Source of the DNA: Paragorgia papillata
Lineage: Eukaryota > Cnidaria > Anthozoa > Scleralcyonacea > Coralliidae
DNA: 64,000 bases
Assembly (NCBI GenBank): GCA_035771165.1
Contig: JAWNZC010000471.1
Location: forward strand, 2,385,001-2,449,000
Direction of reading: 5' to 3'
Shown here: positions 53,301-62,765 of the stretch, piece by piece
Layout: each line of letters opens with the position of its first letter
How positions within the stretch are numbered: the first letter of the stretch is position 1
The notes under the pieces: model-generated
What the model was told of the DNA's origin: nothing
The model's database searches: none
Seen by the model: only the letters and a program-made list of their open reading frames with translations
Program-made: the position numbers and the translations under genes

Positions 53301-56300
53301 AAATGGGTTTTGGACGAATCGAATAGAGCATAAAAAATTAGTTAATAAGTTGTATTTCTGTTTTCGATTTAGACTTTTAGTTTCGGAGATATAACGGCTC
53401 AAAATGACTGTTTGTGAAAAAGTTGCGCCTACGAATATGATTTCACCTTTCTATAAAAATGGTATCTTATAGATATAGGTATTAATGTCGCTGTTTGTTT
53501 TGCTAGAGCACAAATTAAAGACGGCATTATGCGCGTAAGTAAACTCTCAAGACGTCAGTGTTTCACACTATAATTTCTTCTTCTTGTAGCTATGATGGGT
53601 TCCTGGGATCCAGGCCTCTAGGTGGCGCATGGTTTTATTGAACCGTTATATCTCCGAAACTAAAAGTCTAAATAAAAAATGGAGATAGAACTTATTAACT
53701 AACTTTTTATGCTCTATTCGAATCCTCCAAAACCCATTTTGGGTTTATAAGCACTTTAAAGGGTATTGGCAATAAAAATTAAGTTTATCTCATTTGAAAG
53801 AACTCGTCAAATGGTATAAGAAGACCATTTACAATTTTTCTGTATCTGTTTTGGTTTTGGAAATATTTCGACCAAACGCAGCGTGCTGTCCGCCATCTTG
53901 GAATTATTTTCGATATGCAAAATTATGCATGTGACGACATAAGCAGGGTAAATTGAAATTTTTATCTTGCCAACATTATGACATTATGAGCTAGAAACTC
54001 GATTTTTTGTTGCGTTATTTCCATTTTAAATTGACCCACAACATTTAAAAAGCCTTCCGTAGAAATTTGGGCACCCACGGAGTACTTTCATCAGGTTTAC
54101 CCTGCTTTTGACGTCACCAATTTCCTAGTTAATTAGACCGAATATTACAACAAGATGGCGGACCAGCACGCTGTCTTTCGTCGAAATATTTCAAAACACA
54201 AGAAAGATACAGAAAAATTACAAAAGGTCTTCTTATACCATTTGGCGAGTTCTTTCAAATGAGACAAACTTAATTTTTATTGCCAATACCCTTTAACCGT
54301 GATCAAACATTGCTTGGAAATTGAGTAAAATTGCTAAATTTTCCACCAGGGAAGGCGATTGTTAAAGTGCCTATAAACTCAAATAAGATATTATTGATAT
54401 GGATTCAAATGAACTTCTATTTGTTGTTAAATTGAGGTTTGTATTTCCAAAATGGTAATGAGGATGACGTCAATGTAGGCATTTGTGTGTGTTTTTTTCC
54501 TTTCTTATGATAAACCACTTGAAGATTTTAATAAAAAAAATATATATAGAATATACTATTCAAGTATTCCATTAACATGTGAATTGGGTAATATTTCTGC
54601 TGTAACGGAACACTGCATTGTGCATATGCGAATTATGCCTACATAGACGTCATCCTCTAGGGAGAGGGAGAGCCTCTGGTCTCGCGAGCTTCAAATCTCA
54701 CTTTGGTGAGTTACTTCCAGTTGATTATTCTCATGGTTGAGTGAAATTTGAAACGCACGTTGCTATGTTCAAAGTCCTCGACAGGAAGTAAAGCACGCTG
54801 TCTGGCACACTCGTTCGTTACTTCGTTTTCGAAACTATGGATTTTATCACAATTCCAACTCACTGTGGAAAGAATAATTATCGGACTTCCTCTGTTCACA
54901 AAAACTAGACTTTCGCTTTGGTATTTCAGTGAGCTGAAACGGCAATCCGAGACTCAGAGGTGTATGGTTTAAGTTTTTAATATTTTTAATTACTCACGGT
55001 CACGCGTGACTTGCTTTGATTAACCAATGGTAACGCTTTCAGAAATTTAGGCCAATCAAAAACCGAGTTCAGATATTGAACTCGCCAAAGTGAGATTTGA
55101 AGCTCGCGAGACCAGAGGCTCTCCCTCTCCCAAACACAAATTCAGAGCCTCTGGTAGTCATCCTCATTACCATTTTGGAAATTCAAACCTCAATATAATT
55201 ATAAGTAATAACATGACTTGAGGGAAATTAGCGATTAAATTTACCCGCCGCCGAGGGAAGATTTGTGAAAGACTTTTACAAATCTTCCCGAGGCAAAGGG
55301 GAAATTTAATCGCTAATTTCCCGAAAAGTCATGTTATTAGTTTGTAATATTATTATCGCCGAAGAAAACTTTGAGAATCTTACCGACAGGAAATTTACAC
55401 GGTTGATCAGAGAAGTTGCATCTATTTTTCCCGTGCATGTTGATGAGGGAAAATATACGCAAGCGGGAAATTTAGAAGAAGACAAAAGATTTCTTTGTCT
55501 TCTAATTTTCCCTCATCAACATGCACGGGAAAATTAGAAGACAAAGGATAAATTTCCCTCTTGCATGAGCGATGAGGGAAATACGAGGTTTACATTCCCT
55601 CGGAGAACAAACGAATCCGAGGCGATCATGGTATTACAACAAATAAAAGTTCAAATCACAGAATATTTTGGCATGCAATTATGCACATTAAATAGAACCC
55701 ATATTCAGTAATATCATATTTGGGTGTATAAACACTTTAAGCTGACATTTTTTCATGGTTAGGCGAACAAAGAGAAACAAAAGATTCGTGAAGAAGAAAT
55801 ACAGATTCAAGTTGTAGAGAGGAGAAAACAAATTTCAGTTGAAGAGAAAGAGATTGAACGTAAAGAGAAAGAACTGACAGCCACGGTCAAGAGACCAGCT
55901 GAAGCAGAGAGTTACAAAGTACAGACACTGGCTCAAGGAAAAAGGTAAACTGCATTTTTGAACTTAAAGTGCCTATGTCATCCTCAGGGACTTTACATAT
56001 TTATACTAATTGGAACATTCTGAGAAGATTTGTAATATATCGTCTCAGGCGAAAATTTCATCTTCATGGATTTTTTCGCCGTTAAAGTTGACGGAAGTGA
56101 CGTCGAAAGAGGAATTTGTCTATATGAAAACCACTTTACAGATTCCTCTTTTGACGTCACTTCCGTCAACTTTAATGGCAAAAAAATCCATGAAGATGAA
56201 ATTTTAGGAAAAGAAGATATATTACAAATCTTCTCAGAAGGTTCCAAATATCCTAACTATGTAAAATCCCCAACCATGATATAGGCACTTTAATATAATA

Positions 56301-56988
56301 AGTATACACTTACATGCGTCATATGTTGTGTCCACTCATTACTGTAAATGAATACAAAACTACAGTAAAGGTGAAGTAACACGAGCAACAAACTGCTGCA
56401 ACTTTGTTGCGTTGCAAGTTGAATAGCGTTGTTGTACGTATTACCACCCACCTTAAACATTGTCACGCAACAATGATTTTGTTGCAAGTTGAATCAGCAT
56501 GTTGCAGCAAGTAGAACTGGAGTCTACTTTTTTCAACAAATTTGTTCAACCTGGAAAAAAATCATTGTTGCGTGACAATGTGGGTGGTAATACGTGCAAC
56601 AACGCTCAACAAAGTTGCGTTGAAAGTTGGAGAAAAATGTTGCCCGTATTACCTCACCTTAAGAATTATTTGGTTCTCTTTTGTAGAACTCAGACAGTAG
56701 CGGCAGCACAAGCTGAAGCTGAGAAAATTAAGGTGAATGAACAATGAAGCAACTAGGTGTAAATATTTCACAATATATATATATATATATATAGCGTGCT
56801 GCGTAGGCAGTGTTGAAACAACAATCGAAATATAGTAAGGTTAGATATACTGCCGAAACAGAAAACGTGGGAGTCTATAACGCTTCGAGCGAAGGCCCTT
56901 CGTCAGAGAGAAACGTTCGTTAGAGAGACTCCTACGTTCTCTGTTTCGACAGTATATCTAAGTCTAACCTTACCATATTTCGATTATG

Positions 56989-57033
<45 letters not shown>

Positions 57034-57756
57034 TAGTATAGTATAGTATAGTATAGTATAGTATAGTATAGTATAGTATATAGTATATAGTATATAGTAT
57101 AGTATAGTATAGTATATAGTATATAGTATATAGTATATAGTATATAGTATATAGTATATAGTATATAGTATATAGTATATAGTATATAGTATATAGTATA
57201 TAGTATAGTATATAGTATATAGTATATAGTATATAGTATATAGTATATAGTATATAGTATATAGTATATAGTATATAGTATATAGTATATAGTATATAGT
57301 ATATAGTATATAGTATATAGTATATAGTATATAGTATATAGTATATAGTATATAGTATAATATAGTATATAGTATATAGTATATAGTATATAGTATATAG
57401 TATATAGTATATAGTATATAGTATATAGTATATAGTATATAGTATATAGTATATAGTATATAGTATATAGTATAGTATAGTATATAGTATAGTATAGTAT
57501 AGTATAGTATAGTATAGTATAGTATAGTATAGTATAGTATAGTATAGTATAGTATAGTATAGTATAGTATAGTTTAAGTGGGCTTACCTCAAAATGTTGA
57601 GTGTCGCAACTGTCAGTTTCACGCGGGGAAGCTGTGACATTTTGTGACAGCTCAAACATTTTGAGGTAAGCCCACTTAAACTATACTATATTCGCTCTAC
57701 CTTTATGGTATTGAGCACTTTACGACATTCCGTGAACAAAATCACACGTACTCGTT

Positions 57757-57847
<91 letters not shown>

Positions 57848-60800
57848 TTTTATGCATGAGGAAAGGTGCATATTGATAACTCACTTAGCACATGTCGTGA
57901 TGTCATGTTTTCTTGTGACTAATTTAGATGGTGGGTGCCGCTGAAGCCGCATCTATTGAAGCAATTGGCAAAGCTGAAGCGGAACGAATGAGACAGAAAG
58001 CTGCAGCTTATAAACAATATGGAGATGCTGCTATGATGTCACTCATCTTGGAATCCTTACCCAAGGTAAAAAAATTGATTAAAGGGTATTGGCAACAAAA
58101 ATTAAGTTTGTCTAATTTGAAAGAACTCATAAAATTGTAATAGAAGATCCTTTACAACTTTTTCGTATCTCTCTTCGTTTTCAAGATATTTCAATTTGTT
58201 TGATATGTAAATGAGATGGTCTCTGACGTCAGGAGTGGTAAAATATTTTCATACAGAGCAAAATCACTTACATATCTAACATGAAATGTTCAGCGTCGCA
58301 AGGAGTTTTTATGTGCACAGTTTCAAATGATTTCGATGAACAAACTTAGAGATATAACTGGTTTTGCTACATGTGAAAATATCTTACCCCACACCTGACG
58401 TCAGAGACCATCTCATTTACATATCAAACAAATTGAAATATCTTGAAAACGAAGAGAGATACGAAAAAGTTGTAAAGGATGTTCTATTACAATTTTATGA
58501 GTTCTTTCATTGTTGCCACAATACCCTTTAAGTTAAAAAACTGTCTTGAAGTAGCGATTGCTAGAAAATCTGCTTCAACATGAGATTTCTGTGACAATTT
58601 AAAAAAATAAGTTACCAACGCAGCCAGGTGAAGGATCGGACATAACTATTCTTGCCTTTTAAATTTTTTTAAACGTAGCTTGAAAAGTAACCGTTGATTA
58701 CTCAATGTTTTGACACTCCGATCTAGTGTCTTCATCAGGGTTGATCATTGTGAAGAAAGGTCATTGTGAAGAAAGGGAAGCACGGGTGGCGTGTGCTGTT
58801 AGCGCGCTGCCTCTCACCAAAAAGTTAAGCCCGGTTAGACGGGGTTAGTACTTGGATGGGTGACCGCTTGGGAATTATCCCGTTGTCGATCTTGGACTCA
58901 TGTGAGCAGAGTTGTATAGTTGAACTCTCCTGTGCTTCGAGGGTTTTTCGCCGGGTTCTCCGGTTTTCCTCCCTGCATAAAATCAACACCTAACATCTTA
59001 GCTGTGATCCGTGGTCTGAACTGTGTCGTTGGCGGCTGCTTCGAGCGCCTTTGATATGCCTCGACACGGCCACGTTGATCTGCGCCCTTCGCAATTCAGC
59101 CACTGGCTGCAAGTAAGGATGATTAGCCACCCAGTCCTTTTTCTCATACTGCCATTTGCGTTCAAGCGTTTAGCGTTTAAGCGAATAACTATAGTTGTTT
59201 TCGAGTTTTGAAACAAACGTTGTCCAATGACAACTATACGTTTGACAGATCAAATCAATAACGAATAGGAGGGGGGGGGGGGTACCTTTCCGCTGTTATT
59301 GCTTCCATTTCAAGTTTCAACGTTGCGTTGATATTTTCTCACGGACCACGGCAAACATGGAATACAAAATACATGCGTTCGGTAGGTGATATGACTCACA
59401 TCGAAGTCAACGCATAGAGATCATATAAATACTAGAGGGGGCATCCTATCTTAATTTCAGTCAACCGCGGGTAACCAATTGAACGCCGCCTTCTTGGATT
59501 TTTTTTGAGGCAAACATTAGGCGCGTTGGTTGGCAAAGGACTGGGTCTAGTACATTTGCCGACCAATTGACTGAAATATCATAGGTATAATGGCGGCTGC
59601 CATGTGGTTACACCAAATTTTCCCGCCAATGCCCCCTCTAGTATTTATATGATCTCTATGAGTGAACTACCCTTATCAGACGACCTGCGTACGCCGATTA
59701 TTCCAATTCTCACAATTAAGCCAAAGACAAGTTATTCCAAGCAAACACTGCCGTGTGAAAAGAACGATGACAAGTATTGACAACGGAAAGTTACACCCCC
59801 TATTCGTCATTGATTTGGTCTGTCAAACGTATAGTTGTCATTGGACAACGTTTGTTTCAAAACTCGAAAACAACTAGTTATTCGCTAAACGCTTGAACGC
59901 AAATGGTAGTGTTTATACTCTCATAGTAAACAGTGATGGCTTTGTGTATTACCAGGATGCGAATATGGTTCCGGCAATAGACCGATTTAATAGAGGCATA
60001 GTCAATCGAGATATGGTCTGGAAACTCGGCAAACTTCAAAGCGCCTATAATGAGCTGTGATTTTATGTTGAACCGTACCTTACACCGTGCACATCCTTTG
60101 TTTTAGGTTTATTAATATTTAAATAGCACGGTTGAGTGATTCAACTGAAACGTTGCTGTTGGACAATTCGTTCATTATACTAAAATACAATGTGTTCAGT
60201 GACCGTGCACCGTGCACAAAAATGCATAAAGGCGAACAAAAAGATAGAACAAAGACTTTAGCCGAGTTTCCAGACCATATCTCGATTGACTATGATAGAG
60301 GTGGGCACTATTAATATGCCATGTCTTTGACAACGTGTTTGATGGTACTGCGGATTGTTGGTGATAATCAATTTTCCCCATGGAAACTGGTTTGGCACAT
60401 GTGCTCTGACAAAGCTTATAGTTTTTTTGTTTTTTTGCTACTTTTATTATGCCATGCCTCGATCTAGACAACGCCTTTGATGGTACCGCCAATCTGCGAC
60501 ACCATCAAACCGTTGTCTGCATGGAGTTGACCAAAATACAAAGTTCTGTGTTCTCTGTTTTTAGATTGCCGCTGAAGTGGCTGCTCCTCTTGCGAAGACA
60601 GAACAAATTGTGATGATAAATGATGGTGGTAGTAACAGTATCTCAAGCGAGGTCACAAAACTGGTTGGCCAACTGCCGCCCGCTGTACAGGCTCTGACTG
60701 GAATAGATCTCTCTAAGGTAACCAATCAATCAATCAACCAATCAGTCAATCAATCAATAGGGACCTTAAGGTGGCTCCATATAGTTTCTTGAAAAATGGA

Positions 60801-62765
60801 AAATACAAGTTTGAGAGTCCAAAACACGTGCATAAACAATTCGGAAAAAGAATAAAACTAAATGTTATGCATAGTTAAACAGTCTGACAATCAAAAACTG
60901 TTACCAAATAAATAGCAACAGTTGTTGCTATGGCAACAATGACGTTCCAAAATGGCTGCCAATTACCCTTCAAACTAATTTAATTCGAAAAAAAACTTTG
61001 GTGACCCCCAATCTTTTTTTCATTAAAACTTTTCTTGAAGTACGAGTAATCAATAGGCCGATTTAAAAAAAATTCTGTAGAACGAATAATTTTTTTTCCG
61101 GAAAAATCAATGTTTGTTAATGTTGAAAAAATTTCGTTCTACAGAATCGGCCTACTGATTACTCATACTCCAACAAAAGTTTTAATGAAAAAAAAATTAG
61201 GGAGTCACCAAAGTTTTTTTCGAATTAAATTAGTTTGAAGGGTAATTGGCCGCCATTTTGAAAAGTCATTGTTGCCATAGCAACAACTGTTTCTATTTAT
61301 TTGGTAACAGTTTTGATTGTCAGACTGTTTAACTATGCATAACATTTAGTTTTATTCTTTTTCCGAATTGTTTATGTACGTGTTTTGGACTCTCAAACTT
61401 GTATTTCCATTTTTCAAGAAACTGTGTGGAGCCACCTTAAGCAAGCACAACGCGAACGTCACGACGACGACCCAAGCTAATTAGAATAGTATATTTCAAC
61501 CAAATTGCCCAAATAATTTGCAGTCCCAAGAGTAATCCCAACACCGTCCACGTTGCACATACAACGTCAACTGAAGCGTTTTTATGTTTTCAAGAGAACG
61601 TTGTGGCAAGGAACGGCACAAGCTGTTAGTTTACTTAGGCGTTAATCTATCGTACGTCATCACAGGGAGCCCATCTTGGCAGCGCGTGGACACCTGTGGC
61701 GGAGTCGAAAGACGCGCGAGGGACTGTGGCAGGGGATTTAATTTAAAAAAACGAAAAACGGTTACCGGAAGCGGGGAAAATGGCGGAAAACGGGGGGAAA
61801 GGGGGGGGGGGGAGAAGAAAAAATATAAGGGATGAAACACCAAACGTTCAACGTGGAATGTGTTCCGCAAGTAGCCAGGACATCTCGTATCGTCGGGAGC
61901 CACCGTTAGAATACTGAAACCGACTGAAACTCAGAGTCAGATGAATGTGCAATAAATCAATAATCCTGAGACTTCCCACTTTATCCGAAAAGCTTATCGT
62001 AGGATTTCGTAGCTATCCGAAGTGTCAACGATGATGTAGTGTCCTAGCTACTTGCGGAACACATCTCCCGAAAATACGAGATGTAATTTAGCTGCAAAAT
62101 CACGGCTAAAAGTTGAGATTTTGCATCATTTTGATTTATATTTTGATAAATGAATCATTATCACAACTACTTCGCTCAATTATCTTACAATTTGAATACC
62201 TATAGGCGCTTAAAACGATGTTCAAAACAAGGAAGAATTCGTGTTTCATCCCTTTATTATTTTCCTTTACATACCACGACCGAGTGTGCCACAGTGCCCC
62301 GCGCGTCTTTTGAGTCCGCCACAGGGTGCCCATGCGCCTTTTGGCATGACGAATTGCCAAGATGGGCTCCCTGTGACGTCATGTTGTCGAAGGCTCGAAG
62401 CTATGGCTGTTTTTTAAAGGTCTTACAAAATACATAAAGCATACAATACACGATATCCTATCCACGGTTTCTTTTAAATGCAGTGACTTAATTGCCGTCG
62501 TCGTCCTAGCTTGCTTAATGTCCCCATTGACTATCCTGTGACTCCCCTGTGAAATCGTAGAATTTTTCACAACTTTGATAGATTCCCCATTCTTTGGTTG
62601 AAGCAGTGCTTGTCGCTGGCTAGAAGTGAAAATTGCTCTCATTTTATATGAATGGAATACGAAAGACTAATTCAGACACTGAAAAGAGTTAAACAACTCA
62701 AGCAATATATTTGTGGTCTTTTTTTCTAGGTTCTTGGCCAGGTTCCCGGAGCCAAAACATTATAG
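47356..62765 (+). CDS. FLOT2: flotillin-2 (reggie-1), SPFH-domain membrane scaffold
   Basis: FLOT2 forms oligomeric scaffolds on the inner face of plasma and endosomal membranes. Ten exons give 429 residues (human: 428), all in frame: 47356-47404, 48239-48326, 50861-51102, 51815-52017, 53123-53275, 55763-55944, 56687-56732, 57928-58065, 60565-60717 and 62730-62765. The N-terminus [17 protein letters not shown] continues into GCC, keeping the Gly2 myristoylation and Cys4/19/20 acylation sites. The SPFH domain (about 5-190) includes [44 protein letters not shown] and [17 protein letters not shown]. The flotillin EA-repeat coiled coil follows ([23 protein letters not shown]). It ends VPGAKTL. 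The start has A at -3 and G at +4. The gene spans 15.4 kb, mostly because of intronic fold-back elements. Confidence 0.96.
48552..48833. mobile_element. TA-flanked MITE, CAGTCGTGG family, second copy
   Basis: CTGTTGTGGCAATAGAAGC and GCTTCTATATATTGCCACGACAG are inverted ends with TA on each side. It is a relative of 19451-19745 and lies in a FLOT2 intron. Confidence 0.65.
48842..48961. mobile_element. short TTAA-flanked MITE (ACCTTTCACT ends)
   Basis: TTAA, then ACCTTTCACTCTCAACTTTC, and at the other side TTGGGAGTGAAACGG then TTAA. It is a close relative of 50352-50460; both contain GAGCTCTCCCATTGATG or a near copy. Confidence 0.7.
49583..49919. mobile_element. TTAA fold-back element, AGTGCCTATGTCATCC ends
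   Basis: A nearly full-length palindrome: TTAA-AGTGCCTATGTCATCC at the left and GGATGACATAGGCACT-TTAA at the right, with arms over 150 bp. A second copy lies at 55964-56292. Confidence 0.8.
50352..50460. mobile_element. short TTAA-flanked MITE (CCCTTTCACTCCC ends)
   Basis: TTAA-CCCTTTCACTCCCAAC and TTGGGAGTGATAGGG-TTAA; piggyBac-like by target and terminus. A tandem pair of about 120-bp units (GGTTCCACTACGTAAGATGG region, 50560-50750) follows. Confidence 0.7.
51362..51713. mobile_element. Harbinger/Tourist-like MITE, TTA-flanked
   Basis: GGGACCGGTCATTATTTATGG and its exact inverse close the element, each bordered by TTA (51359-51361 and 51714-51716). Three-base TTA/TAA duplications typify PIF/Harbinger. 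The interior is rich in G and C runs. Confidence 0.7.
52492..52544 (-). ncRNA. hammerhead-ribozyme-like motif, probably degenerate
   Basis: On the minus strand: CCCTG, CTGATGA twice in tandem, GACC, a 9-base loop, GGTC, GAAA, a 6-base stretch, TC, CAGGG. Stem I (CCCTG/CAGGG) and stem II (GACC/GGTC) are perfect, and stem III is only an A-U pair, as in Penelope-like elements and retrozymes. Stem I fits the first CTGATGA and stem II the second, so a 7-bp duplication of the core has probably disabled it. Confidence 0.45.
53281..53758. mobile_element. TTAA fold-back element, AGTGCTCATAAACCC ends
   Basis: TTAA-AGTGCTCATAAACCCAAAATGG at the left, inverted at the right before TTAA. Arms include TTTAGTTTCGGAGATATAACGG. 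It shares its right TTAA with the next element. Confidence 0.8.
53755..54296. mobile_element. TTAA fold-back element, AGGGTATTGGCAA ends, copy 1
   Basis: TTAA-AGGGTATTGGCAATAAAAAT and its inverse before TTAA, with long arms (GAAAGAACTCGTCAAATGGT and inverse). Copy 2 is at 58079-58531. Confidence 0.8.
54362..55740. mobile_element. compound TTAA element with nested hairpins
   Basis: The ends TTAA-AGTGCCTATAAACTC and GTGTATAAACACT-TTAA frame 1.4 kb. Inside are three further inverted repeats: 54661-54712 with 55075-55130 (GAGAGCCTCTGGTCTCGCGA and inverse), 55205-55340 (GCTAATTTCCC-type arms), and 55435-55560 (CCCGTGCATGTTGATGAGGG arms). Small open frames within are not genes. Confidence 0.65.
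55964..56292. mobile_element. TTAA fold-back element, AGTGCCTATGTCATCC ends, second copy
   Basis: Same ends and arms as 49583-49919, inserted about 20 bp after FLOT2 exon 6. The right arm has diverged more (ACCATGATATAGGCACT). Confidence 0.8.
56340..56680. repeat. inverted repeat upstream of FLOT2 exon 7
   Basis: GTTGTACGTATTACCACCCA and its inverse (TGGGTGGTAATACGTGCAAC) form arms of about 100 bp or more around 56500. It is probably another MITE. Confidence 0.55.
56820..56990. mobile_element. inverted pair of the GAAGGGCCTTCGCTCGAA unit
   Basis: AATCGAAATATAGTAAGG...CTTACCATATTTCGATT encloses GCCTTCGCTCGAA-type hairpin sequence. The unit matches the insertion at 2983-3057. On the minus strand CTGACGA...GAAG again resembles a hammerhead core. 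Confidence 0.6.
57000..57570. repeat. (TATAG)n / (TATATAG)n array
   Basis: About 570 bp of TATAGTATATAGTATA repeats in FLOT2 intron 7, with a short pure TA run at the start. Confidence 0.9.
57571..57690. repeat. hairpin between AT arrays
   Basis: AGTTTAAGTGGGCTTACCTC and its inverse GAGGTAAGCCCACTTAAACT form about 30-bp arms around a 60-bp loop, at the boundary of the TATAG array. Confidence 0.7.
57758..57846. repeat. (TA)n dinucleotide array
   Basis: About 44 uninterrupted TA units, 80 bp before FLOT2 exon 8. Confidence 0.95.
58079..58531. mobile_element. TTAA fold-back element, AGGGTATTGGCAA ends, copy 2
   Basis: It begins 14 bp after FLOT2 exon 8. TTAA-AGGGTATTGGCAACAAAAAT and its inverse with TTAA enclose arms with GATGGTCTCTGACGTCAG. 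Confidence 0.8.
58785..59132 (+). mobile_element. 5S rRNA-derived SINE, copy B
   Basis: Bases 58828-58885 read like the 3' half of 5S rRNA (GTTAAGCCCGGTTAGAC, then GTACTTGGATGGGTGACCGC and TTGGGAA), which includes the polymerase III internal control region. The rest matches copy A at 182-504 in order, including GTGCTTCGAGGGTTTTTCGC and CAGCCACTGGCTGCAAGTAA. This is the better-preserved copy. Confidence 0.8.
59133..59960. mobile_element. palindrome nested in a palindrome
   Basis: Outer arms: 59150-59262 (CCATTTGCGTTCAAGCGTTT on) and its inverse at 59798-59910. Inner element: 59424-59680 with inverted ends GAGATCATATAAATACTAGA. The inner one inserted into the loop of the outer one. Confidence 0.65.
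60766..61440. mobile_element. TTAA fold-back element, GGTGGCTCCA ends
   Basis: TTAA-GGTGGCTCCATATAGTTTCT and its inverse TGGAGCCACC-TTAA. The arms (about 330 bp) are almost perfectly complementary around 61104. It shares its right TTAA with the next element. Confidence 0.85.
61437..62518. mobile_element. TTAA fold-back element, GCAAGC ends
   Basis: TTAA-GCAAGCACAAC and GTCCTAGCTTGC-TTAA close 1.1 kb. Inner inverted segments include CAGGGAGCCCATCTTGGCA (61664) with its inverse (62350), and TGTTCCGCAAGTAGCCAGGA (61859) with TCCTAGCTACTTGCGGAACA (62042). A G run is at 61800. Confidence 0.7.

Noticed and set aside
56970..57659. 229-codon tyrosine/isoleucine/leucine-rich open frame
   Set aside because: It is a translation of the TATAG repeat array.
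58785..58900. A true 5S rRNA gene
   Set aside because: Only part of the 5S sequence is present, and it continues into a repeated non-5S body shared with the copy at 182-504.
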